NCBI GenBank assembly: GCA_011319805.1
Contig: SJRY01000308.1
Span: 149,501 to 213,500 of the forward strand
Direction of reading: 5' to 3'
Source of the DNA: Macrocybe gigantea
Taxonomy: Eukaryota; Basidiomycota; Agaricomycetes; Agaricales; Callistosporiaceae
Length of the DNA: 64,000 nt
The position numbers and the translations under genes are program-made. Of the stretch, positions 1-10,103 are shown one piece after another; positions within the stretch are counted from its first letter, which is position 1; each line of letters starts with the position of its first letter. Below the pieces are notes generated by a model. It made no database searches. It had not been told where the DNA came from and saw nothing but the letters and a program-made list of their open reading frames with translations.

Positions 1-285
1 TCATTCCGGGTTTACCGAGGCAGTACGCTTGTTTTCGAAACTCGTCAGCCTGTCGATAAAGTGACAAGCGATGATTCCGAGCTGATTGGATTGCGTATGT
101 CAATTCAAAAGGCTATCGCACAAGATGGAGCTACGTCCATCGTATGCTTCCTCGACTCGATGAATGCAATTAATCGCATTGTCAATTGCAACCCTCATTC
201 TGTGCAGTCACATTCTATTGCACTGTGCACCTCACTGCATGCTTGGTTTCCAGATTAACTGGCCTGTCGGATGCCTCATTATAGG
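1..285 (+). pseudogene. LINE (Tad-like) RNase H fragment
   Basis: The plus strand encodes the middle of an RNase H domain from a non-LTR retrotransposon. The frame contains SELIGL and CFLDSMNAINRI, which fit the catalytic Glu and second Asp regions of LINE RNase H. A diverged copy of the same domain lies at 20590-21100, where the matching residues are AELIGL and CFLDLMNAIN. The frame stops near 258, and the fragment is cut by the gypsy insertion at 291. Its 5' part lies outside the window. It is clearly a relic with no independent function. Confidence 0.7.
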
Positions 286-290
286 ATTTC

Positions 291-610
291 TGTTACAGAC
301 ATTGCCCAAAGGACCATTCATTTTCTTATCTTATCTTTCCCACACCCCTTATCTCCCCCATCATGCTGCGCAGCGTGCAGCCATCGAGTCATCCCACTTC
401 CCTAGTCATTCTGAGTCATCCCCTTCCAGTCTTACTCATCCGCAGCCCACAGCATTGCGCAGCCCATGGTCCGTGCTCGAGTACTGTAATGTATATAAGG
501 ACTCCCAGATGTACCAGTAGCGCTAGGCTTAATATTCCTTTTGCCATCATCTCAAGACCACTCTCGCACTTAGTCTGCCTGAGTCCTTCTGAGATTCGTC
601 TAGCCTAACA
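291..610 (+). repeat. gypsy 5' LTR
   Basis: This 320-bp LTR runs from TGTTACAGAC to CCTAACA. A TATA box (TATATAAG) lies at about 492-499. Aligned by eye with the 3' LTR at 17396-17715 it shows nine differences, all transitions, and eight fall in positions explained by an ancestral CpG. A third LTR of the family starts at 63964. Confidence 0.92.
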
Positions 611-623
611 AGATATTAAGCCT
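492..623 (+). promoter_or_regulatory. gypsy promoter, predicted RNA 5' end and self-primer/PBS
   Basis: The TATA box is at 492-499. About 30 nt downstream, where transcription should start, lies AGGCTTAATAT (525-535). Three bases after the LTR end is ATATTAAGCCT (613-623), its exact 11-nt reverse complement. In Tf1/sushi-type chromoviruses the mRNA 5' end anneals to such a site and primes reverse transcription itself. I see no tRNA 3'-end complement next to the LTR. Self-priming is inferred from this pairing and spacing. Confidence 0.6.
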
Positions 624-1291
624 CGTCGAGACTCGCTCAGACTCACACACACACCACGTCACGCTTTATCAAAGACTTGATCAACATTCGATGACAAGCA
701 GTCACCGACCCAGTGAGCACTAGCACGAGCGACGAGAGCACTTGGCTCAGAGAAGTAGACCAGACATTGCAGTCCACGCCATTCACAGAGACAGTCCACA
801 CCACCCGCAGAGACACTAGCAATCCAAACAAATGAAAGAGAGAGCGCACGCCTACACCAAGTAGCGACGACGAAGAACAGGCATTTCTGAGAGAGTTTGC
901 CTTCACCACCACAGACGAGCCCACTGAGATCCTCAGCAAAGGAGCAGCACAACTCATTGCAGAACTTTTCCTAGAAGGAGAATATGGGATAAGCCCAGAA
1001 GAGCTGTGGTCAGACCAGAATCTTCTTGCCAAAGAAGAGGATGAACCCATCTGCAAGAAAACAAAAGAAGAACGAACACAAGCCTGAGACTTTAGGTGAC
1101 AACAGATCGAGAACTATAATCGCCGAACACAGGAGGAAGACATACTGATACAGAGAGGGCATGACTCACAGAGCATATGACAGAACCAACAAGAATGACA
1201 CCAGAGTCAAGGACATATAGGAATGAAACCGCCAAACCCCTTTAGAGGACCAATCTGCCAAAGCACTGCATAAGGAGAGAATCACACCACC
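611..1291 (+). other. gypsy 5' leader
   Basis: This stretch lies between the 5' LTR and the first plausible Gag start. It begins with the predicted self-priming site and becomes purine-rich. No frame in it resembles a known protein, and the open frames on the opposite strand look like chance readings. Confidence 0.6.
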
Positions 1292-2433
1292 ATGGCGAAA
1301 GTAAGCAACAGCAACTGGGATGAATACTATCGGTGGAGGGAGCGAAAAGGATTACCAAAGACAAACGGACCGACCGCTGCAGAGTGGGCTGATTTTGAAC
1401 AAGCTTGTAGAATCGCAGGAGTCGACCTAGACTGCTGGAAAGAACAGAGAGAGGAGTGAAGACAGAAACAGCTCCAAGAACAGCAAGCCCAAGCACAAGC
1501 ACAGCAGACCCAAGAACAACAGATCCAGGAACAGGAAAGCCAAGACCAAGAGAACGATGAAGAAACCCCCAAAGGATGATGACAGAATACAAGGGAATCA
1601 TCGCCGACCCAAAATTCTTTACAGGAGATCGAACGTCCTTCGATATTTGGTGGAGGAAGATGAAACTTTACATAACTGCACATGGAGACCTCACGGACAC
1701 ACAGAAGATCGGAGCGGTCCTGTCTAGAATGACTGACGGACCCGGAGCGCACTGGGCGTCAAAGAAGATCGACACCACTACCAACCAAAGCACATGGGCT
1801 GACTTCATAACCGAGATAGAGACACGATTCAGCAACGTCATGTCGCCATCACAAGCAGGAAGCAAACTATTCAATATCAGACAAGGGAACCGACCCATCG
1901 ACGAATTTCTGGATGAATTCGTAGACCTCGCAGGGAAAGCAGGAATGACAGGAACAGCCCCTCATTTCCTACTCGAGAAGAGCTTAAACCGAAGGACAGC
2001 AGAAGCCATACACTCAATCTCCACACTTCCAACAGATGGAGATGAATATATCAAGACAGTTCGAGCGATTGGACGAAACATTGATGAACACAGAAATGTG
2101 ATGAGAGGAGAATTCACAAGCAATCAGCGCAAGACCGGAAATCCAAGCCGAGGAGCAGGACAGGCCATGGAAGTCGACAAAGTACGAAGCAATAACTGCT
2201 TCAACTGCAATAAACCAGGACACATCTCACGAAACTGCCCGGAACCATGAAAAGGAGCAGCAAATGTTACATGTTTCAATTGTGGCTTAAAGAGATACTA
2301 TGCATGGAACTGCAAGAAGAAGAAGAAAGGAAAATCCCGGGTCAGAGAAGTGAAAGAAGAAGAAGGAGAGGATGAAGAAGACAAGGATGAAGAAAGCTCT
2401 GACAAAGAGGGTTTTGCCGAAGGGTCTGACTAA
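1292..2433 (+). pseudogene. gypsy Gag (capsid/nucleocapsid), broken
   Basis: Gag packages element RNA into virus-like particles. The first segment starts at ATG 1292 and is stopped by TGA at 1457-1459. It leads through a Gln-rich linker into the main open frame 1576-2250, which is in another frame. The main frame is a helical capsid-like region followed by a CCHC zinc knuckle, CFNCNKPGHISRNC. A TGA at 2248 is followed by a second, decayed knuckle (CFNCGLKRYYAWNC, with the His lost) and an acidic tail to a TAA at 2431. The two knuckles are typical of Ty3/gypsy nucleocapsid. The stops and frame change make it non-functional. Confidence 0.82.
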
Positions 2434-2627
2434 GAGGTGCTAAATCGCGACCCATACAACTGAAACAGACTTGCTTCGATACTGGATGTAGATCATCCCA
2501 TACTCTGAAATACACCATTCCTGCCAAGCGATCTGAAGCACCAAGGAAAACCATCCAAGGGGACAAACCACCAAAGAGGAAAGAACTCGCAGTACCAGCA
2601 AGAATACGAATGTGAAAAGGAACCACA

Positions 2628-4962
2628 ATGATAACGCCGGAAGTCGATAGCGGAGCAGATAGGACCTGCATCAACACTGTGATAGTAGCAAAAACAGGAC
2701 TGAAGACACGACAAATCAAGAAGATTCCCATCATAAATGCGGACGGATCACCCAACCGCCAGAAAACAGCAGACCGAGTAGCGGAGGTCCACATCGACAT
2801 TAAAGGACACAAGGAGCACATGGAAGCCATCGTACTCGATATCAGAAAAACCGACATGCTACTAGGACATGACTAGCTTGTCTACCACAACCCAACAATC
2901 AAAAGGAGGACAGGAGAAATTGTCTTCGACAGATGCCCTAAAACATGCAAAATAAACCACCAGATGATTAAGATACAGAAGGTGGCTGAACCAGCGAAAA
3001 CCACAGCCAGCGACAAGACAGGAACCCAGATACCCCCATATCTGATCAGATTCAAACACCTCTTCAAGGAGAAGAACTTTGATCGCTTACCAGACCACAA
3101 AGAATGGGACCATGAAATAAACTTAACAAAGGATGCACCCAAAACGATACTGAGCAAGGTCTATCTGATGACACAGAAAGAACTAGAGGAACTAGATGCC
3201 TTCGTCAAAGAAGGATTACGAACAGGAAAAATACGCGCCCATCGAAATTGCCTTACACAGCGCCCTGCTTCTTTCGCAACAAGAAGGATGGAAGCAAACA
3301 ACTCATCCAAGACTACTGGGAGATAAACAAATATACGGTCAAGGACAAGTTCCCACTACCATGTATCAGCGAGCTCCTCGACATACTACAAGGAGCAAAG
3401 TACTTTAGCAAGATCAATATTATCTGGGGATACAATAATGTGCGCATCTGGAAAGGGGATGAATGGAAGGCAGCCTTCTTAACAGCAAGAGGACTCTTCG
3501 AACTGACAGCCATGTACTTTGGGCAGTGCAATGCACCAGGCACTTTTAGCCAAATGATGGCGAGCCTCTTCCAAGACCAAATACGAAGAAGAGTGTGCAT
3601 AATCTATATGGATGACATCATAATCATTGGACGAACATGAGAGGAACTCCAAAAGAACACCATAGAAGTCATGGAAATACTGAACAAGAACGACCTGTTC
3701 ATCAAAGGACCGAAATGCATCTGGGAATCATCAAAGGTCCCAGTACTAGGATACATCATAGGAGAAGGGAAGGTAGAAATGGAACCAGAAAAGATCACAG
3801 CCATACAATCCTGGCCAACTCCAAAGATGAAGAAAGAACTACAAAAGTTCTTGGGATTCACGAACTTTTACCGACGATTCATCAAGGGATACGCAAAAGT
3901 CGCTAAACCCCTGACGGAGTTGACTGGAAACAAAGCATTCCAGTGGACAGACAAGCAACAGGACGCTTTCAAAGAGCTGATCTGACACATAACCTCAGCA
4001 CCCATTCTAGCACTACCACAAACAGAAGGAAAATTCTGAGTCGAAACGGACGCCTCAGGATATGCCATTGGAGCGGTACTATCACAACAGCAGAAAGGAC
4101 TATGGCATCTGATCGCATTCATTTCGAGATGCATGACCCCAGCGGAACAAAACTACGAAATCTACGACAAGGAACTTCTTGCGATAATGGTCGCACTAAA
4201 GACATGGAGACAATACCTCCTCGAAGCTCAAGAGAAGTTTGAAATATTGACGGATCACAAAAACCTATCATACTTCCGGAAGCCGCAGCGACTCAATTCG
4301 AGACAGATTGGCTGGTACCTGAAATTACAGGAATATGACTACGAACTACGACACGTACCAGGAAAGGCGAATGGAAAAGCGGATGTCCTGTCACGGATGG
4401 CAGGATATGAAGAAAACCTAGCAGAGAAGGACGACATACAAATGATCAAAGAAGCAGCATTCATTCAACATCTGGAAGAGAATAATGAATGAGACTTCGA
4501 ATTTATGATGTTCGAGAACAAACACCCACGGAAAGAAGAAGCAGAAAATAACAAAACAATACAAACAAGAGGAATCACGATGATCGAATCATCAAGGATA
4601 GAACAAATTTGACAATGCACATGAAGGGAGACAATCGTAACAACAGGACTGAAGGAAAAACCACACTGGTTCACAGAAGACGACCACATCATATACATAG
4701 GAGGAAAAATCTACGTTCCTCCAGACAGCAAACTGAAGGAAAACATCATGTTTGAACACCATGACACACCCATCGGAGGACACCCAGGGCAATACTGCAT
4801 GCACGAGCTCATAAGCCGCACCTATTGGTGGCTATCAATGCTAACAGACATCAAGAAGTATGTCAATGGATGCGAAACATGTCAGTGAAACAAAATCATT
4901 CGACAAAAGAAACATGCACCCCTGCACCCGCACGAAGTCCCACAGCAACCATGGGAAGATAT
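2628..4962 (+). pseudogene. gypsy Pol: protease, RT, RNase H, integrase N-terminus
   Basis: The polyprotein can be followed through lesions. Protease has a DSGAD active-site motif near 2646 and is followed by LLGHD and a TAG at 2874 where Trp fits. RT starts in the frame of 2964-3240, then a -1 change near 3240 moves it to the frame used onward, with the catalytic YMDD at 3605-3616. RNase H follows, with ETDASGYAIG near 4040. The integrase zinc-binding domain is at about 4757-4888, with His-His from EHHDTPIGGH and Cys-Cys from CETCQ. In-frame stops at 3638, 3983, 4037, 4490, 4610, 4622 and 4886 are all TGA. The frame is cut by copia at 4963, after PWEDI. Confidence 0.9.
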
Positions 4963-5365
4963 TGTTAGAAATGCCCCTCCTGTCCGGACTTGTGCATAGG
5001 ACAGGACCCAGGCTATGCGCCTAGCAATGCACACAGCCTATGGCTGTGTGCGCAGCAATGCGCAGCCTGTGGCTGCATCCGCAGCAATGCACAGCACAAG
5101 CTGTGCGTGTAGTAATGCGCAGTAAATGGCTGTGTCCGCAGCAGTGCACAGCCTACAGCTGTGCCCACAGCAATGCGCAGCCTATGGCTGCGCACACAGC
5201 CTTCTACACGTATATATAGGTAGCACAGAGCGCCTTGAAGTCCCCAGTGTTCTCACTCAGGACTTCTAGGCAAGTACTTGTACATAACTCAATTACTAGT
5301 GTTCTCACTCAGGACTTCTAGGTTCTAAGGCTCGTCCAGAGTGTTCTCTGTGCCTAGTTTTAACA
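4963..5365 (+). repeat. copia 1 5' LTR (long form)
   Basis: This LTR is 403 bp. It is 52 bp longer than the 3' LTR because of an extra block at about 5272-5323. The block duplicates the segment GTTCTCACTCAGGACTTCTA with about 30 bp of additional sequence. Copia 2 carries the same block in its 5' LTR only. Confidence 0.9.
5011..5218 (+). promoter_or_regulatory. copia LTR U3 repeat cluster and TATA box
   Basis: About six degenerate units of 29-32 bp follow each other. Each has AGCAATGCRCAG followed by a small inverted repeat such as CAGCCTATGGCTG. The cluster is followed by TATATATAGG at 5211-5220. The layout suggests repeated upstream activator sites before a core promoter. All four copia LTRs in the window have it. 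Small open frames read through it are chance products of the repeats. Confidence 0.55.
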
Positions 5366-5857
5366 GGTTATGGGCCCCGGCCTCTAACAGCCTTATCAGA
5401 CATACACCAAGAGTCCGGATTTTCCTCCATCTTTCCCCTTCCTTGACTGTACTAGCCTGGAGTTCACTGTCCTTATAGGGTGTGTGTCTAAGTTTAGTAG
5501 ATAGGAGCACCAACTGTTGGGACTGGTCTTCATTTGAAGTAGTCTTTACTCCACCAGTAGAAAACCAGGTAGTCATTCCTGTGACTCTGGGGTTAGGCCT
5601 TTGTGCTGACAACTGGGTGCTCAGTAGATAGCCTTTTTACTTTACTTAAGTAGACCAAGGGCACTTTCAGTAGCTAGACCTTTCTTGACACACACTCTCC
5701 TGAGGGCAAGGCCAGTAGCACAGTCTCTCTCTCTGTTGTGGAACCCTGCCCAAGCAAGAGGATTGTGGTTGTATTCCTAACCTCCTATCATTCCATTCCA
5801 TTCCATCTCCTTGCCTCTATCCCTTTGCCATCTCCCTGCCTCTAGCATCTTGCCATC
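5366..5857 (+). other. copia 1 leader with half-tRNA primer site
   Basis: The bases next to the LTR, GGTTATGGGCCCCGG (5366-5380), resemble the complement of the anticodon stem-loop of initiator methionine tRNA. This is the half-tRNA primer type used by many copia/Ty5 elements. The rest is non-coding leader up to the Gag start at 5858. I chose that ATG because it opens a typical copia Gag (Phe-Thr-Lys-Leu-Asn, then Asn-Tyr near residue 16). Confidence 0.6.
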
Positions 5858-6871
5858 ATGTCTTCCTCTACCTCCATGCCTTCATTCACCAAACTCAACT
5901 CCACCAACTATCCTACTTGGTCTGGAGAAATGGAGGCTTGGCTCAGAGCTTGTGGCCTTTGGAGGATTGTCTCTGGTTCAAATCCAAGACCAGTAGACTC
6001 CACTTCTGCTGAAGCATGGGACCTAAAGTCAGACAAAGCAGCTGGCCAGCTCTATCTTATGGTGGAGCAGGAACAGAGAATTCATTTTCATGGGATTAAA
6101 GATGATCCTGTGAAGATGTGGGCTGCTTTGGAAAAGGTCCATCTTCAAAAGAAGCCTGGTTCCAGGTTCAATGCCTATGATGATCTCTTCTCTATCAGAA
6201 AGAAGGAGGACGAAACTCTGCAATCCCTTATGAACAGAGTTGATGACTGTCTGGTCAAAATTCAAAATCTTCGCCCAGCAGACTTCACTCTATCTAGCCT
6301 GGATAGTGAACTTGCTTCCATGGCCTTGATCAGAGCTCTTCCTGAGGAGTACAACTCCTTTGTCTCCTCCCTTCTTCTTCATGACAAGCTTGACAAAGAT
6401 ACTATCAAACAAGCCTTTGTTACTGAAGAGATCCAAAGAACTAGAAGATCTGCTGATGCTGCAGAGTCTGCCTTAAAGGCTACCACTTCCTCCCATTCAT
6501 CTAAACAGAAGAACTCAAACTCCAATACATCACAGAAAAAGGACAAAACATGCGGATTCTGTGGTCTGGATCACTTCTGGAGGAATTGCCAACTTTACAA
6601 GGAGGCTCAAAAGGTGGCTAGGCAAAAGACCAAAGGGCAGGAGCAAGCCAACAAGGCTACAGAGTCCGAAGTAACCGAATTTGCAGGCAATGCAAGTGCC
6701 AAACTCTCTCATCCACTCCAACTAGATGCTGACTTTGATTGGATCGCAGACACAGGGGCCACTTCTCATATGACCCCTCATAAACATTGGGTCAGAAACT
6801 ATACCCCCTCAAGATTCCAATCAAGTTGGCAGATAGTTCCATTATTTATTCAGCTGGAGTTGGGACTGTGA
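5858..6871 (+). CDS. copia Gag with start of protease
   Basis: The 337-residue frame opens with the copia Gag (UBN2/Retrotran_gag-like) region: N-Y-x-x-W near residue 16, a conserved KMWAALE near 86, and helical capsid to about 190. A Ser/Asn/Lys linker precedes a zinc knuckle, CGFCGLDHFWRNC, near residue 231. Its spacing is C-X2-C-X3-H-X4-C, one residue shorter than the usual X4. The aspartic protease begins at DTGATSHM near 298. The protein then leaves the family pattern at a run of five C (6804-6808), and the remaining residues to the stop are out of frame. One missing base there would explain it. The minus-strand copy at 15047-16060 is identical. Confidence 0.88.
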   Translation: MSSSTSMPSFTKLNSTNYPTWSGEMEAWLRACGLWRIVSGSNPRPVDSTSAEAWDLKSDKAAGQLYLMVEQEQRIHFHGIKDDPVKMWAALEKVHLQKKPGSRFNAYDDLFSIRKKEDETLQSLMNRVDDCLVKIQNLRPADFTLSSLDSELASMALIRALPEEYNSFVSSLLLHDKLDKDTIKQAFVTEEIQRTRRSADAAESALKATTSSHSSKQKNSNSNTSQKKDKTCGFCGLDHFWRNCQLYKEAQKVARQKTKGQEQANKATESEVTEFAGNASAKLSHPLQLDADFDWIADTGATSHMTPHKHWVRNYTPSRFQSSWQIVPLFIQLELGL

Positions 6872-9800
6872 TTTTCAATCCAGTCATTAGAGGCAAACCA
6901 GCCCAATCTGTAGAGTTTACCAGGGTTTTGCATGTGCCAGAACTCCGAAACAATCTATTGTCCTGTCTATATCTCTCCAAACACAAAGCTTTCAGGATTG
7001 TCATTGATGATTCCTGCATAGACTTTCATTCCAAATCACTTAACAGGACACTCTTCTCTGCTCACATCACTCCCAACAATACTGCTCAGTTGGATGGTGT
7101 AACAGAGGCAATTTCGGAGTTTGCAAACCTTGCTAGTACACTTCCTTTGGACCTTAGCTTATGGCATAGGAGATTGGCTCATTTCAGTTATGACACTGTC
7201 AAACTGATGGCCAAGGATAACTTGGTAACTGGATTGGATCTCAAAACCTCGGACAAGCCAGACCCCATCTGTGAACCATGTCTTGCAGGCAAAATGTCTT
7301 CAAACCCATTCCCCTCCTCAGACAGTCATGCTTCTCAACCCCTAGAACTCGTCCATTCTGATCTTTATGGCCCTCTTCCTGTTAAATCCCACTCTGGATT
7401 CAAGTATTGGATTACTCTCATTGATGATTGTACCAGATTCAGAGTGGTGATACCCCTTAAACAGAAGAGTGATGCATTTGATGCCTTTAGACAGTTTAAG
7501 GCCTATGCTGAAAACCAACTTGGCCTAAAGATCAAAGCTTTACAGGATGACAAGGGTGGAGAGTACATGTCTAATGCCTTTATCAAATTTACCAATGATT
7601 GTGGCATTATCCGGAGACATACTGTCAGGAATAGGCCTCAACAGAATGGAGTTGCAGAAAGAGCTAATCGGACTATGGCAGAAGAGTTAACTGCTATGCT
7701 ATCTGAATCCAAGCTGCCTGCTTCATTCTGGGGAGATGGTCTTGCTTCTATGGTGCACATTTGGAACAGAGTACCTACTTCTGCTCTGTCTGGGACTACA
7801 CCTTATCAGGCTTGGTTTGGGAAGAAACCAGATGTCAGTCATCTCAGAATCTGGGGATGCACTGCATATGTCTTTGTGCAGAAGGATCAGAGGAAGAAAC
7901 TGCAACCACACTACCAGAAATGCGTCTTTATTGGCTATCCTGATGGTTATAAGGGTTGGAAGTTTTACAATCCTACTACCAAGAAGACCATTATCGCGGA
8001 GAGGGCTGAATTTGACAAGAGATACTTCCCTGGTACCTCTCAGAAACATTACAGCACTCAACCTTCACTTATCCTTCCTTTGGATCCACCTGCCTTGCAA
8101 CCAGTTTCCCAAGACTCAGCTGTGCTGGAGTTAGGGGGAGGCTTTGATGCACCAAATCCTATTGTGCAAACAGCTCCCTCTGCTCCTGATCCAGAGCCTA
8201 CCCCTCCACAGAGTCCAAATCTTCGTCCTAGAACACCTCCTGCTATTCACCAGGATGATAACCTGCCCCACACACCTCCTGTTAGACACAGAGTACCAAC
8301 CCCACCACCTCTTCCCAAAACTCCGCCCATTGCTGTCAGGAAACCAGTCAGAAATGTCAAACCACCTGGTAATTGGTGGGTCATCAGACCTGCTCCTCCA
8401 CCAGTTCGAGATGATTCTGATTCGGATGACTCAATCCATGAGAATCCTGATCCTAATCCTGATGAAGAGGCTGGTTTTGTGGATGTCCAATTTGCTGGTC
8501 TAGCTGAGGGTGCCAATCCGAGTACATACAAGCAAGCTATGCAATGTCCGGATGCTCACAAGTGGCAGGAAGCGTGTAATGAAGAGATTATGTCTCTTAT
8601 GGGACATGGGACATGGGAGATTGTGGACTTGCCTCCAGGAAAGAAGGCTATTGGTTGTGGATGGGTTTTCAAGGTTAAACGCAATGCAGATGGCTCGATT
8701 GAGCGCTACAAAGCTCGATGTGTTGCTAAAGGTTTCAGTCAGAGACCTGGCATTGACTATACTGAAGTCTTTGCCCCCACATTTCGCCCTGCTGCTTTGA
8801 GACTTATCCTAGCCATGGCTGGTATTGAGGACATGGAACTTCGTTCTGTGGATGTTACCTCTGCCTTTCCTAATGGTGATTTGGAGGAGGAGATTTATAT
8901 GGTTCAACCAGAGGGGTTTCACCAAGGTGGTCCAAACCAAGTCTGCAAACTCTACAAATCGCTTTATGGTCTTAAACAGTCTGCCAGACAGTGGAACAAG
9001 AAGCTACACTCCGTCTTATTGTCTATGGGATTCAAACGACTCGAATCTGACCGCTCTATCTACCTCTATGTCAAGGGGGAGGTAAAGGTCATTGTTCCCA
9101 TTTACATTGATGACATCACATTGGCTTCAAAGAACACTGCTGCCATTGACAAAGTGGTTGCAGAGCTGTCTAGGCACTTCAAGATCAGGGATTTGGGACC
9201 AAGCACCTTCTTGTTGGGTGTGGAGATTATTAGGGATAGGCAGAAGCGGACCATTGCGCTCTCCCAGAAGCAGTACATCTTAAACACACTGGAGTGCTAT
9301 GGGATGGCAGATTGCAAGCCTGTCAAAACTCCTATGATGACAGGTCTTAACCTTTCCAAAGCAATGGCACCTCAGACTTCAGAGGAAGCGGACTTTATGC
9401 AGAACATCCCATACCTCAGTGCTGTTGGATCACTCCAGTATTTGGCCACTATGACCAGACCGGACATAGCAGCTGCTGTGTCATGCCTAGGACGCTTCAA
9501 CTCGAATCCTGGTCCACAGCATTGGAATGCAGTCAAGCATTTGCTGAGATACTGCAAAGGGACTTTGGACCTCAAGTTGACATACTCTGGAGATCTTGGT
9601 CCAGAGATGTTTACCTCATTCTGTGATGCTTCCCATGGTGATTGCCCGGACTCTGGACGCTCTACTGGTGGATATGTAACAATTCTTGGTGGTGGAGCTA
9701 TTGGATGGTCATCCAAACTGCAGCCTTTTGTCACGCTTTCCACTACTGAAGCGGAGTACATTGCTGCAGTTGAAGCTGGAAAGGAGATCTTATGGATGCG

Positions 9801-10077
9801 CAATATTATGCAGGAGATGGGATACCCTGTGTTGCAACCATCACCACTCAAGATTGACAATCAGTCTGCACTGAGTGTCACAAAGAATCCAGAGCATCAT
9901 GGGCGTATGAAACAGCTGGATTTGCGATACTTCTGGCTTAGGGATACAGTGGAGCAGAAGAGGATATGGCCTGAGTTTATTCCAGGAACTGAACAAGTTG
10001 CAGACTTGTTAACCAAACCACTTACTGTACCAAAGGTTGAATTCTGTAGACAGAAAATGGGACTTGTAGGTACATAG
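6787..10077 (+). CDS. copia Pol: protease end, integrase, RT, RNase H
   Basis: The 1096-residue frame is open to the 3' end. True reading in this frame starts at about 6808, after the C-run. Order: rest of protease; the pre-integrase HHCC zinc domain (LWHRRLAHF near 126 to CEPCLAG near 161); the integrase core with HSD (about 190), DDKGGEY (about 254) and the Glu in QNGVAERANR (about 291); and a Pro-rich linker (about 450-550). RT spans about 610-870, with DVTSAF near 688 and YIDDI near 772, a variant of the usual YVDD. RNase H follows, with FCDASH near 945 and STTEAEY near 984. No stop is present. Only the protease frameshift prevents a single Gag-Pol. The minus copy is identical. Confidence 0.93.
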   Translation: MGQKLYPLKIPIKLADSSIIYSAGVGTVIFNPVIRGKPAQSVEFTRVLHVPELRNNLLSCLYLSKHKAFRIVIDDSCIDFHSKSLNRTLFSAHITPNNTAQLDGVTEAISEFANLASTLPLDLSLWHRRLAHFSYDTVKLMAKDNLVTGLDLKTSDKPDPICEPCLAGKMSSNPFPSSDSHASQPLELVHSDLYGPLPVKSHSGFKYWITLIDDCTRFRVVIPLKQKSDAFDAFRQFKAYAENQLGLKIKALQDDKGGEYMSNAFIKFTNDCGIIRRHTVRNRPQQNGVAERANRTMAEELTAMLSESKLPASFWGDGLASMVHIWNRVPTSALSGTTPYQAWFGKKPDVSHLRIWGCTAYVFVQKDQRKKLQPHYQKCVFIGYPDGYKGWKFYNPTTKKTIIAERAEFDKRYFPGTSQKHYSTQPSLILPLDPPALQPVSQDSAVLELGGGFDAPNPIVQTAPSAPDPEPTPPQSPNLRPRTPPAIHQDDNLPHTPPVRHRVPTPPPLPKTPPIAVRKPVRNVKPPGNWWVIRPAPPPVRDDSDSDDSIHENPDPNPDEEAGFVDVQFAGLAEGANPSTYKQAMQCPDAHKWQEACNEEIMSLMGHGTWEIVDLPPGKKAIGCGWVFKVKRNADGSIERYKARCVAKGFSQRPGIDYTEVFAPTFRPAALRLILAMAGIEDMELRSVDVTSAFPNGDLEEEIYMVQPEGFHQGGPNQVCKLYKSLYGLKQSARQWNKKLHSVLLSMGFKRLESDRSIYLYVKGEVKVIVPIYIDDITLASKNTAAIDKVVAELSRHFKIRDLGPSTFLLGVEIIRDRQKRTIALSQKQYILNTLECYGMADCKPVKTPMMTGLNLSKAMAPQTSEEADFMQNIPYLSAVGSLQYLATMTRPDIAAAVSCLGRFNSNPGPQHWNAVKHLLRYCKGTLDLKLTYSGDLGPEMFTSFCDASHGDCPDSGRSTGGYVTILGGGAIGWSSKLQPFVTLSTTEAEYIAAVEAGKEILWMRNIMQEMGYPVLQPSPLKIDNQSALSVTKNPEHHGRMKQLDLRYFWLRDTVEQKRIWPEFIPGTEQVADLLTKPLTVPKVEFCRQKMGLVGT

Positions 10078-10103
10078 TTTAGACAGTTCAGGTCAGGGGG
10101 AGG

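Noticed and set aside
3638..4888. Alternative genetic code with TGA as sense codon
   Set aside because: The copia frames and zinc-cluster genes are open without TGA and end normally; TGA stops appear only in decayed genes and fit CGA mutation.
5013..5195. Repeated 60-residue frames with RSHRLRIAVGTAVG in all copia LTRs
   Set aside because: They are read from the U3 tandem units of the LTR and have no start context or family match.
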